From: Bacillota bacterium
GTDB taxonomy: Bacteria; Bacillota; Sulfobacillia; Sulfobacillales; Sulfobacillaceae
Assembly (NCBI GenBank): GCA_026627385.1
Contig: JAPNUR010000023.1
Location: 1 to 49,440, forward strand
Length of the DNA stretch: 49,440 nucleotides
Direction of reading: 5' to 3'
Shown here: piece after piece, positions 1 through 8,824 of the stretch
Position numbering within the stretch: position 1 is the stretch's first letter
Layout: every line of letters starts with the position of its first letter
The notes under the pieces: generated by a model
Told to the model about the DNA's origin: nothing
The model's database searches: none
The model's input: the letters and a program-made list of their open reading frames with translations, nothing else
Position numbers and translations under genes: made by a program

Positions 1-58
1 AGTAGGGAACAGTTCGACGGTTCGCCCGCCGATCCCTGCTCCGCACCCCGGGGCTTGA

Positions 59-625
59 TTCCCATCATACCCACAGCATCTTTCGGCCATCACCGTCACC
101 ACCTGGCACGTCGTGCCCACCGTCGACGCCGTCGACGCCACGCAACGCCAGCGTGCCATCGCCCAACGCAGCGCGTTTGTCCTGATCACCACGGTGCCCG
201 CCGACCAGTTACCCGCCGCGGAACTCTTGGCCGAGTACAAAGGCCAAGTCCATGTCGAACGCCACTTTCACTTCTTGAAGGATCCGCTCTTTGTCGACGC
301 GCTCTTCGTGAAAAAGCCGGAACGCCGGGAAGCGCTCGGCTACGTGTTGCTGGGGGCGTGCCTCTTATACAGCCTCGCGGAGCGGCGCTTGCGGCGGTCG
401 GGGATTCCCATTCCGTCGCCGTCGCGCCGGGTGCTGACCCGGCCCACCGGCCATGAACTCATTCGCCATTTGCAGGGCGTGCATATCGCCCGCGATGTCA
501 CCACGGGGGCCCGGGTCATCGCGTTGCCCGCGATTTATCATCCCACGCTCCACGCCATTTTGGAAGCCCTCCACATGCCGCCCACCGTCTTCACCGAGCC
601 GCCGGTCCGGGCGGGCCCGCGGTAA
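59..625 (+). pseudogene. IS1634-type transposase, 3' remnant
   Basis: The reading frame encodes the C-terminal part of an IS4-superfamily transposase of the IS1634 group. The recognisable signature is the segment reading YKGQVHVERHFHFLKDPLF followed by VDALFVKKPERREALGYV, which carries the catalytic glutamate region (YxGQxxVE) of these DDE enzymes. Recognisable homology starts near base 92 with no start codon of its own. An in-frame stop lies at 56-58, so the N-terminal two thirds are either off the window in another frame or lost. A small hairpin (CCGGAA at 632-637 with TTCCGG at 642-647) follows the stop. Family assignment is from remembered motif similarity; the element is almost certainly inactive in this form. 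Confidence 0.75.
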
Positions 626-1938
626 TTTCTTCCGGAAAAAATTCCGGCGGTACCAGGATTTGGGTGCGGAAAGTGTGCTTAAGCGTCTGACCGGTTGTCG
701 CCTTATAGGTACTTCAGTCCCGCGATGGATGGGATCCTAGCGGTCGGATTTCACGATCTGCGGATGCATGGGAACCTTTGAGACTCCTCGTTTGCTGGGT
801 AAAAAGACCATGCGTCCGTGTTTGGCGATTGCGTTGATGCGTTTGACCAACGTTACACATGGGTGACGCCGAAAACCCTGCAAACTCGACCAAGGCGTCC
901 TAGGGCAACTATGAATTCTCATCTAGGTAATAAAGTGTACGGGGCTGGATGGATGGTTCCATTCTACCGGTGAATAAGGGCTCGAATAACTGACGTACCG
1001 GTTGCAGCCGAACGGGGTCAATGGGTGACCATGGAGGTGTGGCGGCCGCCATGTCAGGATGCAGTAGGTTGGGCGTTGCCCCACGATTATCGTGGACAAT
1101 ACCATGTACCCAATGGGCAGGATGGGTACATAGGCAGATACCAATGAGCTCATTGCCCGAATGCATGGCCGGTTTCTCCTCCCTGACGTGCCCACGAGCT
1201 CGAGAATGGATCAAACGCGGGTCAAGACATAGACAGAGAACCTTCCGTTGTTGGGTTGACCGTAGGACTCAAAAATGGCCGTTTTCGTCAGACGGTTGAG
1301 AGGCAGATACTAATATCGGCGGGCCCGGTGCCTGACGTTCCAGACTGCGTTTAAGTCATTGACGGCGCTCGACATGACAGGTGCGATGCCATCCTCCGCA
1401 TACCGCGAGTCCCCACTCACCAATACGTCGACCGTAGAGCGAATCCGCCAATAACCTTATGCGGGCCAGGCAAGCATGGGCCGGGGTACTCACCCGAGGA
1501 GAAATATTGTATACCGCCGAGGTAGGAAAAATAGTCCCTCTGCACTGTAGAGACCACCATTGGATGACGGACTCCATGGCCTGTGGCCTATCTCATTAAT
1601 CAAATCGTGATGCCGAAATGCCGCCAGGACCTCACCAGTCACGGGTGTTGGAATCTGCTAGCTTAAAGTAATGGCCGTAGTTGGGTAAAATCTACAGCCC
1701 GGCAAAAGTTAAGGGTCTCACGCGCAGGGACTCGCTCATACGATATGCGGTCTGCCAAAAATATTTATTGACAACCGAAATGGCGAAACCCATGAATGAT
1801 TACTGTTCCAGCCATTGAATGCGTTGGTGTCCTAAAACCCCGTACAATTCGGCGAACGCCGAACTATTCGCGTGTTACCCTCTTCCCGCACGGGCTAATT
1901 CGCGTATTCTGACACATTGGAGACGGGGTAAGACCAGG
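626..1938. other. gene-poor stretch, no recognisable feature
   Basis: About 1.3 kb between the transposase remnant and a broken transporter. Short open frames on both strands lack ribosome binding sites and recognisable protein sequence, and they overlap each other. The base composition is more even than in the coding regions. It is probably decayed DNA at an insertion-sequence boundary. Apart from the small hairpin at 632-647 I see nothing to annotate. Confidence 0.6.
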
Positions 1939-3152
1939 ATGTACCATGTGGTTCTTCGTAATGTTCGCTATCTTCTAGGCGCATTTGCTTTCAGTAACTT
2001 GGGGCTATGGTGTTTTCTTATTGCAGCTCCTTGGACCTTATATAATCGGTATCATTCGGCGTTGGGGGTCGCCGCCGGGTACGTCATGACGTTTGCCCCG
2101 CAAGTAATCTTTACGAGCGCCGGAGGGATCCTTGCCGATTACTGGCCGTGGCGTTTCTTGTTGATAGCGAGTGATGGGTTTTGCGCGTTCATGCTGGCGT
2201 TTGGTGGCGCACTGACTATTGAACATGGCCCGTCTACCGTGTTATACGCAATCATTTTGGCCATTGCGAGCGCGCAAGCGATCTACCATCCGACCTTTCA
2301 GGCCGTACTACCCGAGACCGTGAATGGAGATCCCGCGCTAATTGCCTTGGCAAGCAATCTCATGCAAGGTGTACAAAATGTGATAGTAGTAGTGGGGCCG
2401 CTATTGGCTGGAATCGGCATTGGCACCGTCGGCGTTACCGGGGTATTCATTGGTGCCGCCCTGTTCTTTTTGGTTGCCGTAGTGCTAAATCTGCTGACTT
2501 GATGCATATCGGACCCGGTAGCCGCGTCGTCAAAACCATCAGTGAAAACATCGGCGGCAGCGGGGGTTTGGTAAGGCTGGTTGTTTGTGGCCGCCATCCT
2601 GGGTTATGGTGGGGCTCAATATTTTTTGCTGCAGTTAATATCGGGGCTGGGGCCATTGAAAGTCTGTTGCTGTTTTTTCTGCAGCATCATCTGGGGTTTC
2701 GTGGCCTGATGGTGGGTATAATCTACGCGGCGCAGGGCATCGCCTCGGTCGGCGCGATGCTCGTAATTCCTCGATTCAGTCAACAATGGCCTCCATTATT
2801 ACTGATAGTAAGTGCAAGTCTGGCGATGGTTGGCGGCGATATGATAATTGGCCTGGGGCAGTTTTTTCCCATCATCATTGGTGGGGTTCTGTTGGTTCAG
2901 GGAAGCATTGCGGTGGCCGTGACGCAGCGGTTTACCTACCGTGCTTTAGTGACACCCACTGACCTTTTGGGGCGTGTTGTGGCCGCAACGCGCACAATAG
3001 CGTATTTGCCAGTGCCCTTGTCGACATAGATGGCTGGCTTTGTGGCCAATCAGGTTGGGGCCGAGCGGGTTATTATCGGCGCGGCCTTGGTGACGCTGGC
3101 GGCGGTGATTGGACTAGGTGGACTGTTGCTCAGGTTCGAGGCATGTCGATAG
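1939..3152 (+). pseudogene. MFS transporter, frameshifted and interrupted
   Basis: The translation resembles a 12-helix Major Facilitator Superfamily permease of the MFS_3/EntS-like type. The first piece runs from ATG 1939 to TGA 2500-2502 and includes the loop GGILADYWPWR between helices 2 and 3. The second piece continues in another frame from about 2502 (PGSRVVKTISENIGG, then hydrophobic helices with FRGLMVGIIYAAQG) to TAG 3027-3029. The last helix follows in the same frame from 3030 to TAG 3150-3152. One frameshift near 2495-2505 and one internal stop are therefore needed to explain the sequence. It lies next to a transposase remnant in a decayed region. Substrate unknown. A sequencing error could explain one lesion but hardly both. 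Confidence 0.75.
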
Positions 3153-3528
3153 GTCAACGTTCTGGAAAACACGCCTTTAGAATTGTTGTAATCACGGCTG
3201 GATGCCGCCGTTCATTTTTCATCTCCCTTCATTGGCCGGCGGCTTGCCCGTGCGGGGGTGAGGCGTTAACTGCTTTACCCATGACCGCTTCTTGGGAGCT
3301 CTCCCTTTGTAGCGGGCGGCTGGAATGGCTCCAAACGCACCAGCCGCCTGATAATCGGGCATTATGACGAATAACGTTGGAGTTCGGTTGGGTCCACTAA
3401 TGGGAGCGCACTTCGGTTAAGGATACCAGCCGCAAATGCGGTTGCGGCATGGGTGATCTTTGGTTTCTTCGGCCGTATTCTCTGGCGGCCAGATAACCTA
3501 CAACAATGCGACGTTAACACCGGTGTCG
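3153..3528. other. intergenic, nothing recognised
   Basis: A 376-base gap between the broken transporter and the end of the minus-strand MarR gene. Open frames here have no ribosome binding site or familiar protein sequence. No clear terminator or repeat was seen. Confidence 0.5.
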
Positions 3529-4020
3529 TCATTCATGAGTATTCGACCCCTCGGATGGTGGCCACAATCCTCGCCGTTTTAATGCCTGTCCGCTGGGGGT
3601 GTGAGAGAGCCACGCCATGGCGAGCGTATCCCATCCGGATCCGGGAACCAGCGTACGTAGTCGATTGGATACGGTTGTGTACCATTGGTCTTCTAAAGCC
3701 CGAATCTGTGGCACGAGAGTTTGGCCCGTCGGCGAGAGACGTAATAAGACGCGCCGTTCATCGTCGGGATCCGGCGACCGTTCGATCCATCCTTTAAGCA
3801 CCAGCCCTTTGACTAACCGAGAGGGGTTGCCCGTTTCACACACCAGGAGTCGACCAATTTGACGCACTGAAACCGGTCCAAAAGCATCGACCACGGTGAG
3901 GACTTCGGCTTGAGCTGGGGTAAGAGAAAACTCACGAAGCATCGCGGCCCATTCGCGCTCACCTTCCCGTTGAACCCCCAAAATGCTGTAACGAAGCCAT
4001 TCTATCTCCCGCCGAGTCAC
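3529..4020 (-). CDS. MarR family transcriptional regulator
   Basis: A 163-residue protein of normal MarR length. The winged helix-turn-helix lies around residues 35-105: LTPAQAEVLTVVDAFGPVSV, then the recognition region GNPSRLVKGLVLKGWIERS, then the wing with DPDDERRVLLRLSPTGQ, which is the typical DxRxxxxxLTxxG pattern. It should bind a palindromic operator as a dimer and respond to a small ligand. It starts at GTG 4020, which overlaps the TGA of the preceding hydrolase gene in a GTGA arrangement, so the two genes are probably translationally coupled. Paired palindromes upstream of the hydrolase gene are the likely operators, giving autoregulation of the pair. The ligand is unknown. Confidence 0.88.
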   Translation of the reverse strand: MTRREIEWLRYSILGVQREGEREWAAMLREFSLTPAQAEVLTVVDAFGPVSVRQIGRLLVCETGNPSRLVKGLVLKGWIERSPDPDDERRVLLRLSPTGQTLVPQIRALEDQWYTTVSNRLRTLVPGSGWDTLAMAWLSHTPSGQALKRRGLWPPSEGSNTHE

Positions 4021-4733
4021 CTCTCCAACACCTCCGTCAAAAACCTCTTAATCGCCTGCCCGTAAGCGGTTGGGTGACTGAACCGAAATAGATGGCCCGT
4101 TCGGGGTAAAATCTCCGTCCGGGCTTGCGGAATGTTCATTAAGGGAGTCGTCGCATCAGTGGCAATGAGGCGATCGTCCGTTGGTGTCAGAATTAAGGTT
4201 GGCACCGTAATACGTGGCAAGTCGGGGCGCAAATCCACGGCACACGCGGCCTCTGCCCGGGCCCAATATGCAGGTGCTGGAGTCCAGTCCCGGAATAGGC
4301 GAACGGTATCCGCTATGGTCCATGGATGATCACCTGTTGTATCAAACGGCGAGGCCAGGATCCGTGCATGAAACGGCACAACACCATAGGTGTAAGCCCA
4401 TCCTGTCAGGCGAGGACCCTTTTCAATCCACCATCGTAGCGCTGTAGAGCCCAGAGGATTGACGGCGAAGCCACCCGAGGCCACAACCGCTAATAAACCG
4501 GATGGACGCTGTGCAGCCCACCACAACGCCAAAGACGCTCCAAATGAATCCCCGATTAAAACATAGGTCGACAATGATGACGTCACAGAGCGAAACCAAT
4601 CTGTGTATTGAGCAAATCGAGGAAAGGCGGGCAAGCTAGGTGTTAGTGCAGGCCAGACATGCAACATGGGAAAAGGGGTAAGATCCCAAGGGGCCCCAGA
4701 AAAACACGGAACGAAGATTAATGTGGGGCGCAT
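4017..4733 (-). CDS. alpha/beta-fold hydrolase
   Basis: A 238-residue alpha/beta hydrolase. It shows the nucleophile elbow GDSFG (GxSxG) about residue 84, an acidic residue in the PTDDRLI segment, and a late histidine in RTGHLFRFSHP, forming a plausible Ser-Asp-His triad. No signal peptide or membrane segment is visible, so it should be cytoplasmic. I chose ATG 4733 because it follows AAGGAGG by six bases; an in-frame ATG 36 bases further upstream lacks such a site. The gene heads a two-gene unit with the MarR regulator, which suggests hydrolysis or detoxification of a compound sensed by that regulator. Possible substrates are esters, thioesters or lactones; the sequence does not decide. Confidence 0.82.
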   Translation of the reverse strand: MRPTLIFVPCFSGAPWDLTPFPMLHVWPALTPSLPAFPRFAQYTDWFRSVTSSLSTYVLIGDSFGASLALWWAAQRPSGLLAVVASGGFAVNPLGSTALRWWIEKGPRLTGWAYTYGVVPFHARILASPFDTTGDHPWTIADTVRLFRDWTPAPAYWARAEAACAVDLRPDLPRITVPTLILTPTDDRLIATDATTPLMNIPQARTEILPRTGHLFRFSHPTAYGQAIKRFLTEVLER

Positions 4734-4751
4734 AGTTGCCTCCTTGCGATA

Positions 4752-4799
4752 ATGGTGACATGTCATCATTATGGTGATCGATCACCATCAAGTTGTCAA
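4752..4799 (-). promoter_or_regulatory. paired palindromic operators and promoter for hydrolase-marR
   Basis: ATGGTGATCGATCACCAT at 4771-4788 is a perfect 18-base palindrome. ATGGTGACATGTCATCAT at 4752-4769 is a related, near-perfect one whose start lies 19 bases away. On the minus strand a TTGACA box (4794-4799) sits just upstream of the first palindrome. The layout fits MarR dimers blocking the promoter of the hydrolase-marR unit. The -10 box is not clear. Binding by the adjacent MarR protein is inference. Confidence 0.7.
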
Positions 4800-5210
4800 G
4801 AAATCAATTTGGCTCGCACAACGCCTATTCGAAGAGGGGTACTGTGATGGCTTGTTAAATTCCCTGCTCTGCGTGTACCACCGAGGGCCTGAATGTGCAT
4901 GCCGTAGCACCGATGTCATTTCGCGTCGAGAACTTAGTGGGTGGCGCCTTACCCCCATATAACGAATAACGAATTTATAGACGCGTTCTTGAGAGATGCG
5001 AGCTAGTTCCGAACTTGTTGATGCCAAAGTCCTGAGAGGGCGCTCTTTGCGGTTGGCACCATCAAATTTACCGTTGTCTATCGCACCATGACTACGGGTC
5101 GGTTGTATTGCCTTCTTGTTTAAGCCCTATCGACGGTTACTAGGATTAGCCACCCTTTGACCGGCCCCATCGGCGCTGTCGATAACTGACAGCCAGCATG
5201 ATGGATCAGC
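4800..5210. other. intergenic, nothing recognised
   Basis: About 410 bases between the divergent promoter region of the hydrolase gene and the 3' end of the DJ-1 gene. No convincing coding frame, RNA gene or terminator is visible. Confidence 0.5.
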
Positions 5211-5813
5211 TCAATGTATGATTAGGTCGTACTCCATGCGACGGGCCGTCTTTGTAGCAATGTCGGTACCTAGCAACCGTTTCACAATGTGAAACGACAT
5301 ATCGATTCCCGCCGAAATGCCTCCAGAGGTTACGAGTGATCCTTCATCAACAAATTTGACGCCGCGTTCTACTGTGACCTCAGGAAATTCTTCTTCCATC
5401 CGCTGATAACTGGCCCAGTGAGTCGTCGCGCGCTTTCCGTTGAGTAGACCGGTTTTAGCCAAGAGAAGCGCCCCGGTACACACAGACGCCAGTAATTTGA
5501 CTTCATGCGCACGGTCTCCGATCCATTGGATCAGCCGATCGTTATGGATTTCCCGTTCCCGCGCTCCGGGTCCACCGGGCACAATTAAAATATCAAAGGG
5601 GGGTGCATTCTCAAACCCATAGTCAGGGTGTACGATTAGCCCGTGCCGGGCGATTACCGGCGTGCCGGTTTCAGATATCGTTTTGACGTTAAAGGGTTGA
5701 GGATCGCCGTCGCGTAATGGTTCGGTAAGCGAAAACACTTCAAAAGGTCCTGCAAAATCCAGCACTTCCACCTCATCAAAGAGAAGAATTCCCACGGACC
5801 AATGGTCAGTCAT
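5211..5813 (-). CDS. DJ-1/PfpI family protein, isonitrile hydratase-like
   Basis: A 200-residue class I glutamine amidotransferase-like protein of the DJ-1/PfpI superfamily. The early glutamate (DFAGPFEVF) and the nucleophile elbow with cysteine (SVCTGALLLAKTGLL) are present, followed by GKRATTHW, which matches the InhA/AraC-N-terminal subgroup typified by isonitrile hydratase. No DNA-binding domain is attached. ATG 5813 was chosen because GAAGGAAG lies just upstream; in-frame ATG codons nine and seven residues earlier have a poorer site. It is transcribed divergently from the TetR gene, with a large palindrome in between, so both may answer to that regulator. The true reaction (isonitrile hydration, glyoxalase or chaperone role) is not fixed by sequence. 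Confidence 0.82.
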   Translation of the reverse strand: MTDHWSVGILLFDEVEVLDFAGPFEVFSLTEPLRDGDPQPFNVKTISETGTPVIARHGLIVHPDYGFENAPPFDILIVPGGPGAREREIHNDRLIQWIGDRAHEVKLLASVCTGALLLAKTGLLNGKRATTHWASYQRMEEEFPEVTVERGVKFVDEGSLVTSGGISAGIDMSFHIVKRLLGTDIATKTARRMEYDLIIH

Positions 5814-5940
5814 CGCTTTCACTTCCTTCAGCATCACCACAAATCCCTCGAAAAATGCTCGATATCATATGTCGATGGTGCCTACCTTTTTCTATGGTTG
5901 TCAAGGTGGGGTTTTGCCGACGCCTTCGCCGTTGGTAAGG

Positions 5941-5995
5941 TGACCGCAGTCACTGACTATAGTCATTGACTGCGGTCAGTGAAACGTGTTACTCT
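5941..5995 (+). promoter_or_regulatory. 38-base palindromic operator overlapping the tetR promoter
   Basis: TGACCGCAGTCA (5941-5952) and TGACTGCGGTCA (5967-5978) form outer arms around a perfect inner palindrome TGACTATAGTCA (5954-5965). All share one centre, giving a 38-base palindrome with a single mismatched pair at 5953/5966. A promoter overlaps it: TTGACT at 5966-5971, an 18-base spacer, and TACTCT at 5990-5995. This is the expected position for an autorepressing TetR operator that could also control the divergent DJ-1 gene. Confidence 0.8.
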
Positions 5996-6019
5996 CTATG
6001 GCGAGGAGGGAATTACAAC

Positions 6020-6589
6020 ATGGGCCGGCAAGCCCAACGAGAGACCACGCGCCGCCATCTATTTGATGTAGCGTTGTCACTGTTTCGAGCACAAGGCTTT
6101 GCGGAAACCCGGGTAGATGAAATCATTGAAACCGCGGGGGTGGCCAAAGGCACCTTTTATGTGCACTTTCCTAGTAAGGATGCCGTCTTGGCTGCTTATG
6201 CTGATGAAATTACCCGCGACTTAATGCCACAGTTGCCGTCTTGGCTGACGAGGCCACCTCGCGACGCCATCGCCGCGGTATTTGAGGCGTTGAATGTCTA
6301 CGTGAAACGTGATCGACGGTTTATTGGGGATGTCATCCGCGTCGAGCTGATGGGCGACCCCTGGGAGGATGGGAAACCTTCCGCCCTTACACAGATTTTG
6401 TCCCCCATCTTGGCCCAAGGCCAAATGCAGGGATTGGTGCGTAGCGATCTCCCAGTAGCCGTGGTGGCTCAACATTTATTATCGAACTATTTGATAGGCT
6501 TAGCCTGGATCGTGCGCCACGAGTGGCCGTTAGAAGAGACCATGGCCCAGGTCTTTGTCTTAACCGTTGACGGTATTTGGGCGCCATAA
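6020..6589 (+). CDS. TetR/AcrR family transcriptional regulator
   Basis: A 189-residue TetR-family repressor. The N-terminal helix-turn-helix is typical: TRRHLFDVALSLFRAQGFAE, then TRVDEIIETAGVAKGTFYVHF, then SKDAVLAAYADE. The C-terminal two thirds are the variable ligand domain. ATG 6020 was chosen because GAGGAGGG lies nine bases upstream; the frame extends further up but into the operator region. A 38-base palindrome directly upstream is the likely operator. The next gene downstream, 153 bases away, encodes a DHA2 drug exporter, the commonest partner of such repressors, so it probably controls efflux of a toxic compound. Confidence 0.9.
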   Translation: MGRQAQRETTRRHLFDVALSLFRAQGFAETRVDEIIETAGVAKGTFYVHFPSKDAVLAAYADEITRDLMPQLPSWLTRPPRDAIAAVFEALNVYVKRDRRFIGDVIRVELMGDPWEDGKPSALTQILSPILAQGQMQGLVRSDLPVAVVAQHLLSNYLIGLAWIVRHEWPLEETMAQVFVLTVDGIWAP

Positions 6590-6742
6590 GCCCGCCCTGA
6601 TGTTCCGTTTGACTGGATTGCTGTCATTCTTACCCTGTCGCCCGTACTCTGTCCGCAGGTTCCCACGAACGGAAAAGAAAGACCGTCGCGATAGCGACGC
6701 CGCAAGACTCGATCGATATCAAACAAGGAGGTGTCCTTCGCG

Positions 6743-8197
6743 GTGTGCTTCTTGGCACCGCGCGCCCTGATGAACCATCACGCGTCTTCTCCTAATCGCG
6801 CCGCGTCCGGGATTTTATTAGCCACATTTTTAGGAGCTCTGGACAGTACAGTCATGGGTACCATTGGTCCTACCGTCTCATCGCGGTTTCATGCGGTAAT
6901 TTGGGAACCATGGCTGGTGACCATGTTTATGCTGATGGCGGCATTGGCCACGCCCGTGTTTGGCCGTTTGGCTGACCGGGAACATCATCATCAGCTCTAT
7001 TCCTGGGCTTTGACCATTTTTGCCGTAGGATCCGGTATAACGGCCATAAGCCCTTCAATGGGAATATTGTTGGGAGGTCGTCTTCTCCAAGGGATGGGAG
7101 CCGGCGGAATATTTACGCTTGGCCTGATTCTCATTGGACGCCTTTTTACCGGATCGCAGCGAGCAGCTATGCAAGGACGGCAAAGCGCCGTGTGGGGGAT
7201 CGCCGCTGTGCTAGGGCCAACGCTTGGCGGATGGTTAGCCCAAAATGGATGGTGGTGGCGTCTGTTGTTTGGCTTAAACGTCCCCTTGACTCTGCTGGTG
7301 CTGTGGTGGTTACGTGGAATCTCCTGGCCTTCTCTGGCATCAACTCCTGGTCGATTTGATTATGCTGGTCTGCTAAGGCTGGGGGCTACTTTAGCCGCTC
7401 TAATGGCAGCACCCACTCTGTGGACGAGCACTGGCGCCTGGTTCTTTCCCGTAATATCTATTGCCCTTGCGGTGGTATGGGGTACCTGGTGGATTCAAGG
7501 ACAACGCCGGGTGCCTGACCCCATCATTCCGGTGGGACTCTTGCAGCTGCAGTGGGTACGTCGCACCATCGGTGCGACCTTAACGGCGAGCGCGCTGCTC
7601 TATTCGTTAGTCGTCCTTATTCCGCTCTGGACTCGGGAAGTATGGACTGTCTCCGCCACTACCACCGGATGGGTCGTTTTGCCCATTCCTTTAGGATGGG
7701 CACTAGGTAGTTACGTTACCAGCAGATTGGTCCGCCAGTGGGCATTTCATCGTCTGGCGGTCCTACAGACGGGAATGTTTGGAATCAGTATCATCGTCCT
7801 CATCCTTGCAGGATGGCTGCCGTGGGCACTGGTCTGGGGTTCGCTGGGAGGATTGGGCGCTGGCGGCGGTATGGGTGGCCTGATGATGACGTTGCTGTTA
7901 TTGTTGCAATCATGGGCGCCCCCGGACGCATTGGGGCGGTATACGGGCCTATACAATTTTGCCCGCAATGTCGGCAATGCCTTAGGGCCAGGGTTATTGG
8001 GAGGAGCGACCATTGCTTTGGCTTTCTTCAGCTCTGGCGGACACCGCGTGGCTCCAGTCCAATGGCTTGGTGCTTTGGACATCGTCTGGGTCGGGATACT
8101 GGGGGTCACGCTAGGAATGGGATGGATGATAGCAACGATGCCGCAGGCTATGGCGGCAGATCACCAGCTTTGTGCACAATCCCCACCGATGGAATAG
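6743..8197 (+). CDS. MFS transporter, DHA2 (14-helix) drug exporter type
   Basis: About 484 residues, almost entirely hydrophobic, consistent with a 14-helix proton-coupled exporter of the DHA2 family. It has the helix 1 signature FLGALDSTVMGTIGPT, the loop GRLADREHHH, and LLQGMGAGGIFTLGLILIG followed by GPTLGGWLAQNGWWWRLLFG, the antiporter motif C region. The start is uncertain. GTG 6743 follows AAGGAGG by 12 bases; GTG 6731 is directly adjacent to it and too close; ATG 6770 best matches the usual N-terminus but is 40 bases away. It lies after the tetR gene on the same strand and is probably regulated by it. Substrate unknown. Confidence 0.88.
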   Translation: MCFLAPRALMNHHASSPNRAASGILLATFLGALDSTVMGTIGPTVSSRFHAVIWEPWLVTMFMLMAALATPVFGRLADREHHHQLYSWALTIFAVGSGITAISPSMGILLGGRLLQGMGAGGIFTLGLILIGRLFTGSQRAAMQGRQSAVWGIAAVLGPTLGGWLAQNGWWWRLLFGLNVPLTLLVLWWLRGISWPSLASTPGRFDYAGLLRLGATLAALMAAPTLWTSTGAWFFPVISIALAVVWGTWWIQGQRRVPDPIIPVGLLQLQWVRRTIGATLTASALLYSLVVLIPLWTREVWTVSATTTGWVVLPIPLGWALGSYVTSRLVRQWAFHRLAVLQTGMFGISIIVLILAGWLPWALVWGSLGGLGAGGGMGGLMMTLLLLLQSWAPPDALGRYTGLYNFARNVGNALGPGLLGGATIALAFFSSGGHRVAPVQWLGALDIVWVGILGVTLGMGWMIATMPQAMAADHQLCAQSPPME

Positions 8198-8790
8198 GAA
8201 TATAAAGGTCTCAACAGGGGGGTCCACTTGAGGGGTAACGCAACCTCACCGCGAAGGTTCTCGCGTTTCACACTGTTCGCATCGGGTGTGGCACTCATGG
8301 CCCCAGGACAGAGGGGGGAGGAAACCGGATCATAGGTGCAATTCCAAAACCTGCTACTTGAAATACCGTGTTGTGGTTATGAGAGATTTGCGGTAAACCA
8401 TTGAATCCCAACTCGGAAAGGATTCGGATCATAAAGACGGTCTTTTGGTGGGAGCACATCATTGCGTGTTGGGGAGTTATTATGGCGGTGTTCTCCGTGT
8501 CGGTTGTGACGGAGGGTTTTTGCGCTTATCCTTTCTATTCGCGTGCTCCTCGATATCGTCACCGCTGAACTCCTGCGACAAGGGGGGCCGGGCGGTCCGC
8601 GTCGCCTTGGGGGTGGCAGCGTGGGAAACCTAGAATGATCTCCACCAATGTATTCTCGTAGTTCGGAGGGCCTATTCCTCGCAGAACTGAGTCATCCCTC
8701 CTTTAGATGAGATCAAAGAGAGAACAACGCTAACCAAAGTCATTATTTTGCAAAACATCTTGATCGTAACCGTGATTCGATTAAGATAAA
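8198..8790. other. intergenic, nothing recognised
   Basis: About 590 bases between the exporter and the GntR operator. No open frame with a ribosome binding site and recognisable product is seen, and no clear terminator follows the exporter. Confidence 0.5.
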
Positions 8791-8793
8791 GTT

Positions 8794-8807
8794 GTAAGAC
8801 GTCTTAC
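8794..8807 (+). promoter_or_regulatory. GntR-type operator palindrome
   Basis: GTAAGACGTCTTAC is a perfect 14-base palindrome 17 bases upstream of the start of the GntR-family gene and just before its ribosome binding site (GGAGG). Operators of HutC-type GntR regulators are short palindromes in this position. Autoregulation of the regulator-importer unit is the likely role, by inference. Confidence 0.6.
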
Positions 8808-8824
8808 TTATTGGAGGTTTCCCA

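Noticed and set aside
909-1299. Small open frames on both strands in the 626-1938 gap
   Set aside because: They have no ribosome binding sites or recognisable sequence and overlap one another.
2500-2502. TGA in the broken MFS transporter as another selenocysteine codon
   Set aside because: Continuing in the same frame gives no transporter sequence; homology resumes only in a different frame, so it is a frameshift.
3027-3029. Internal stop of the MFS gene as recoding
   Set aside because: The codon is TAG, lies in a decayed gene with a separate frameshift, and no structure or redox residue is involved.
3143-3367. 74-codon frame after the broken transporter
   Set aside because: The start lies inside the transporter remnant, with no proper ribosome binding site and no familiar product.
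8445-8633. 62-codon frame in the 8198-8790 gap
   Set aside because: No ribosome binding site, and the composition is not protein-like.
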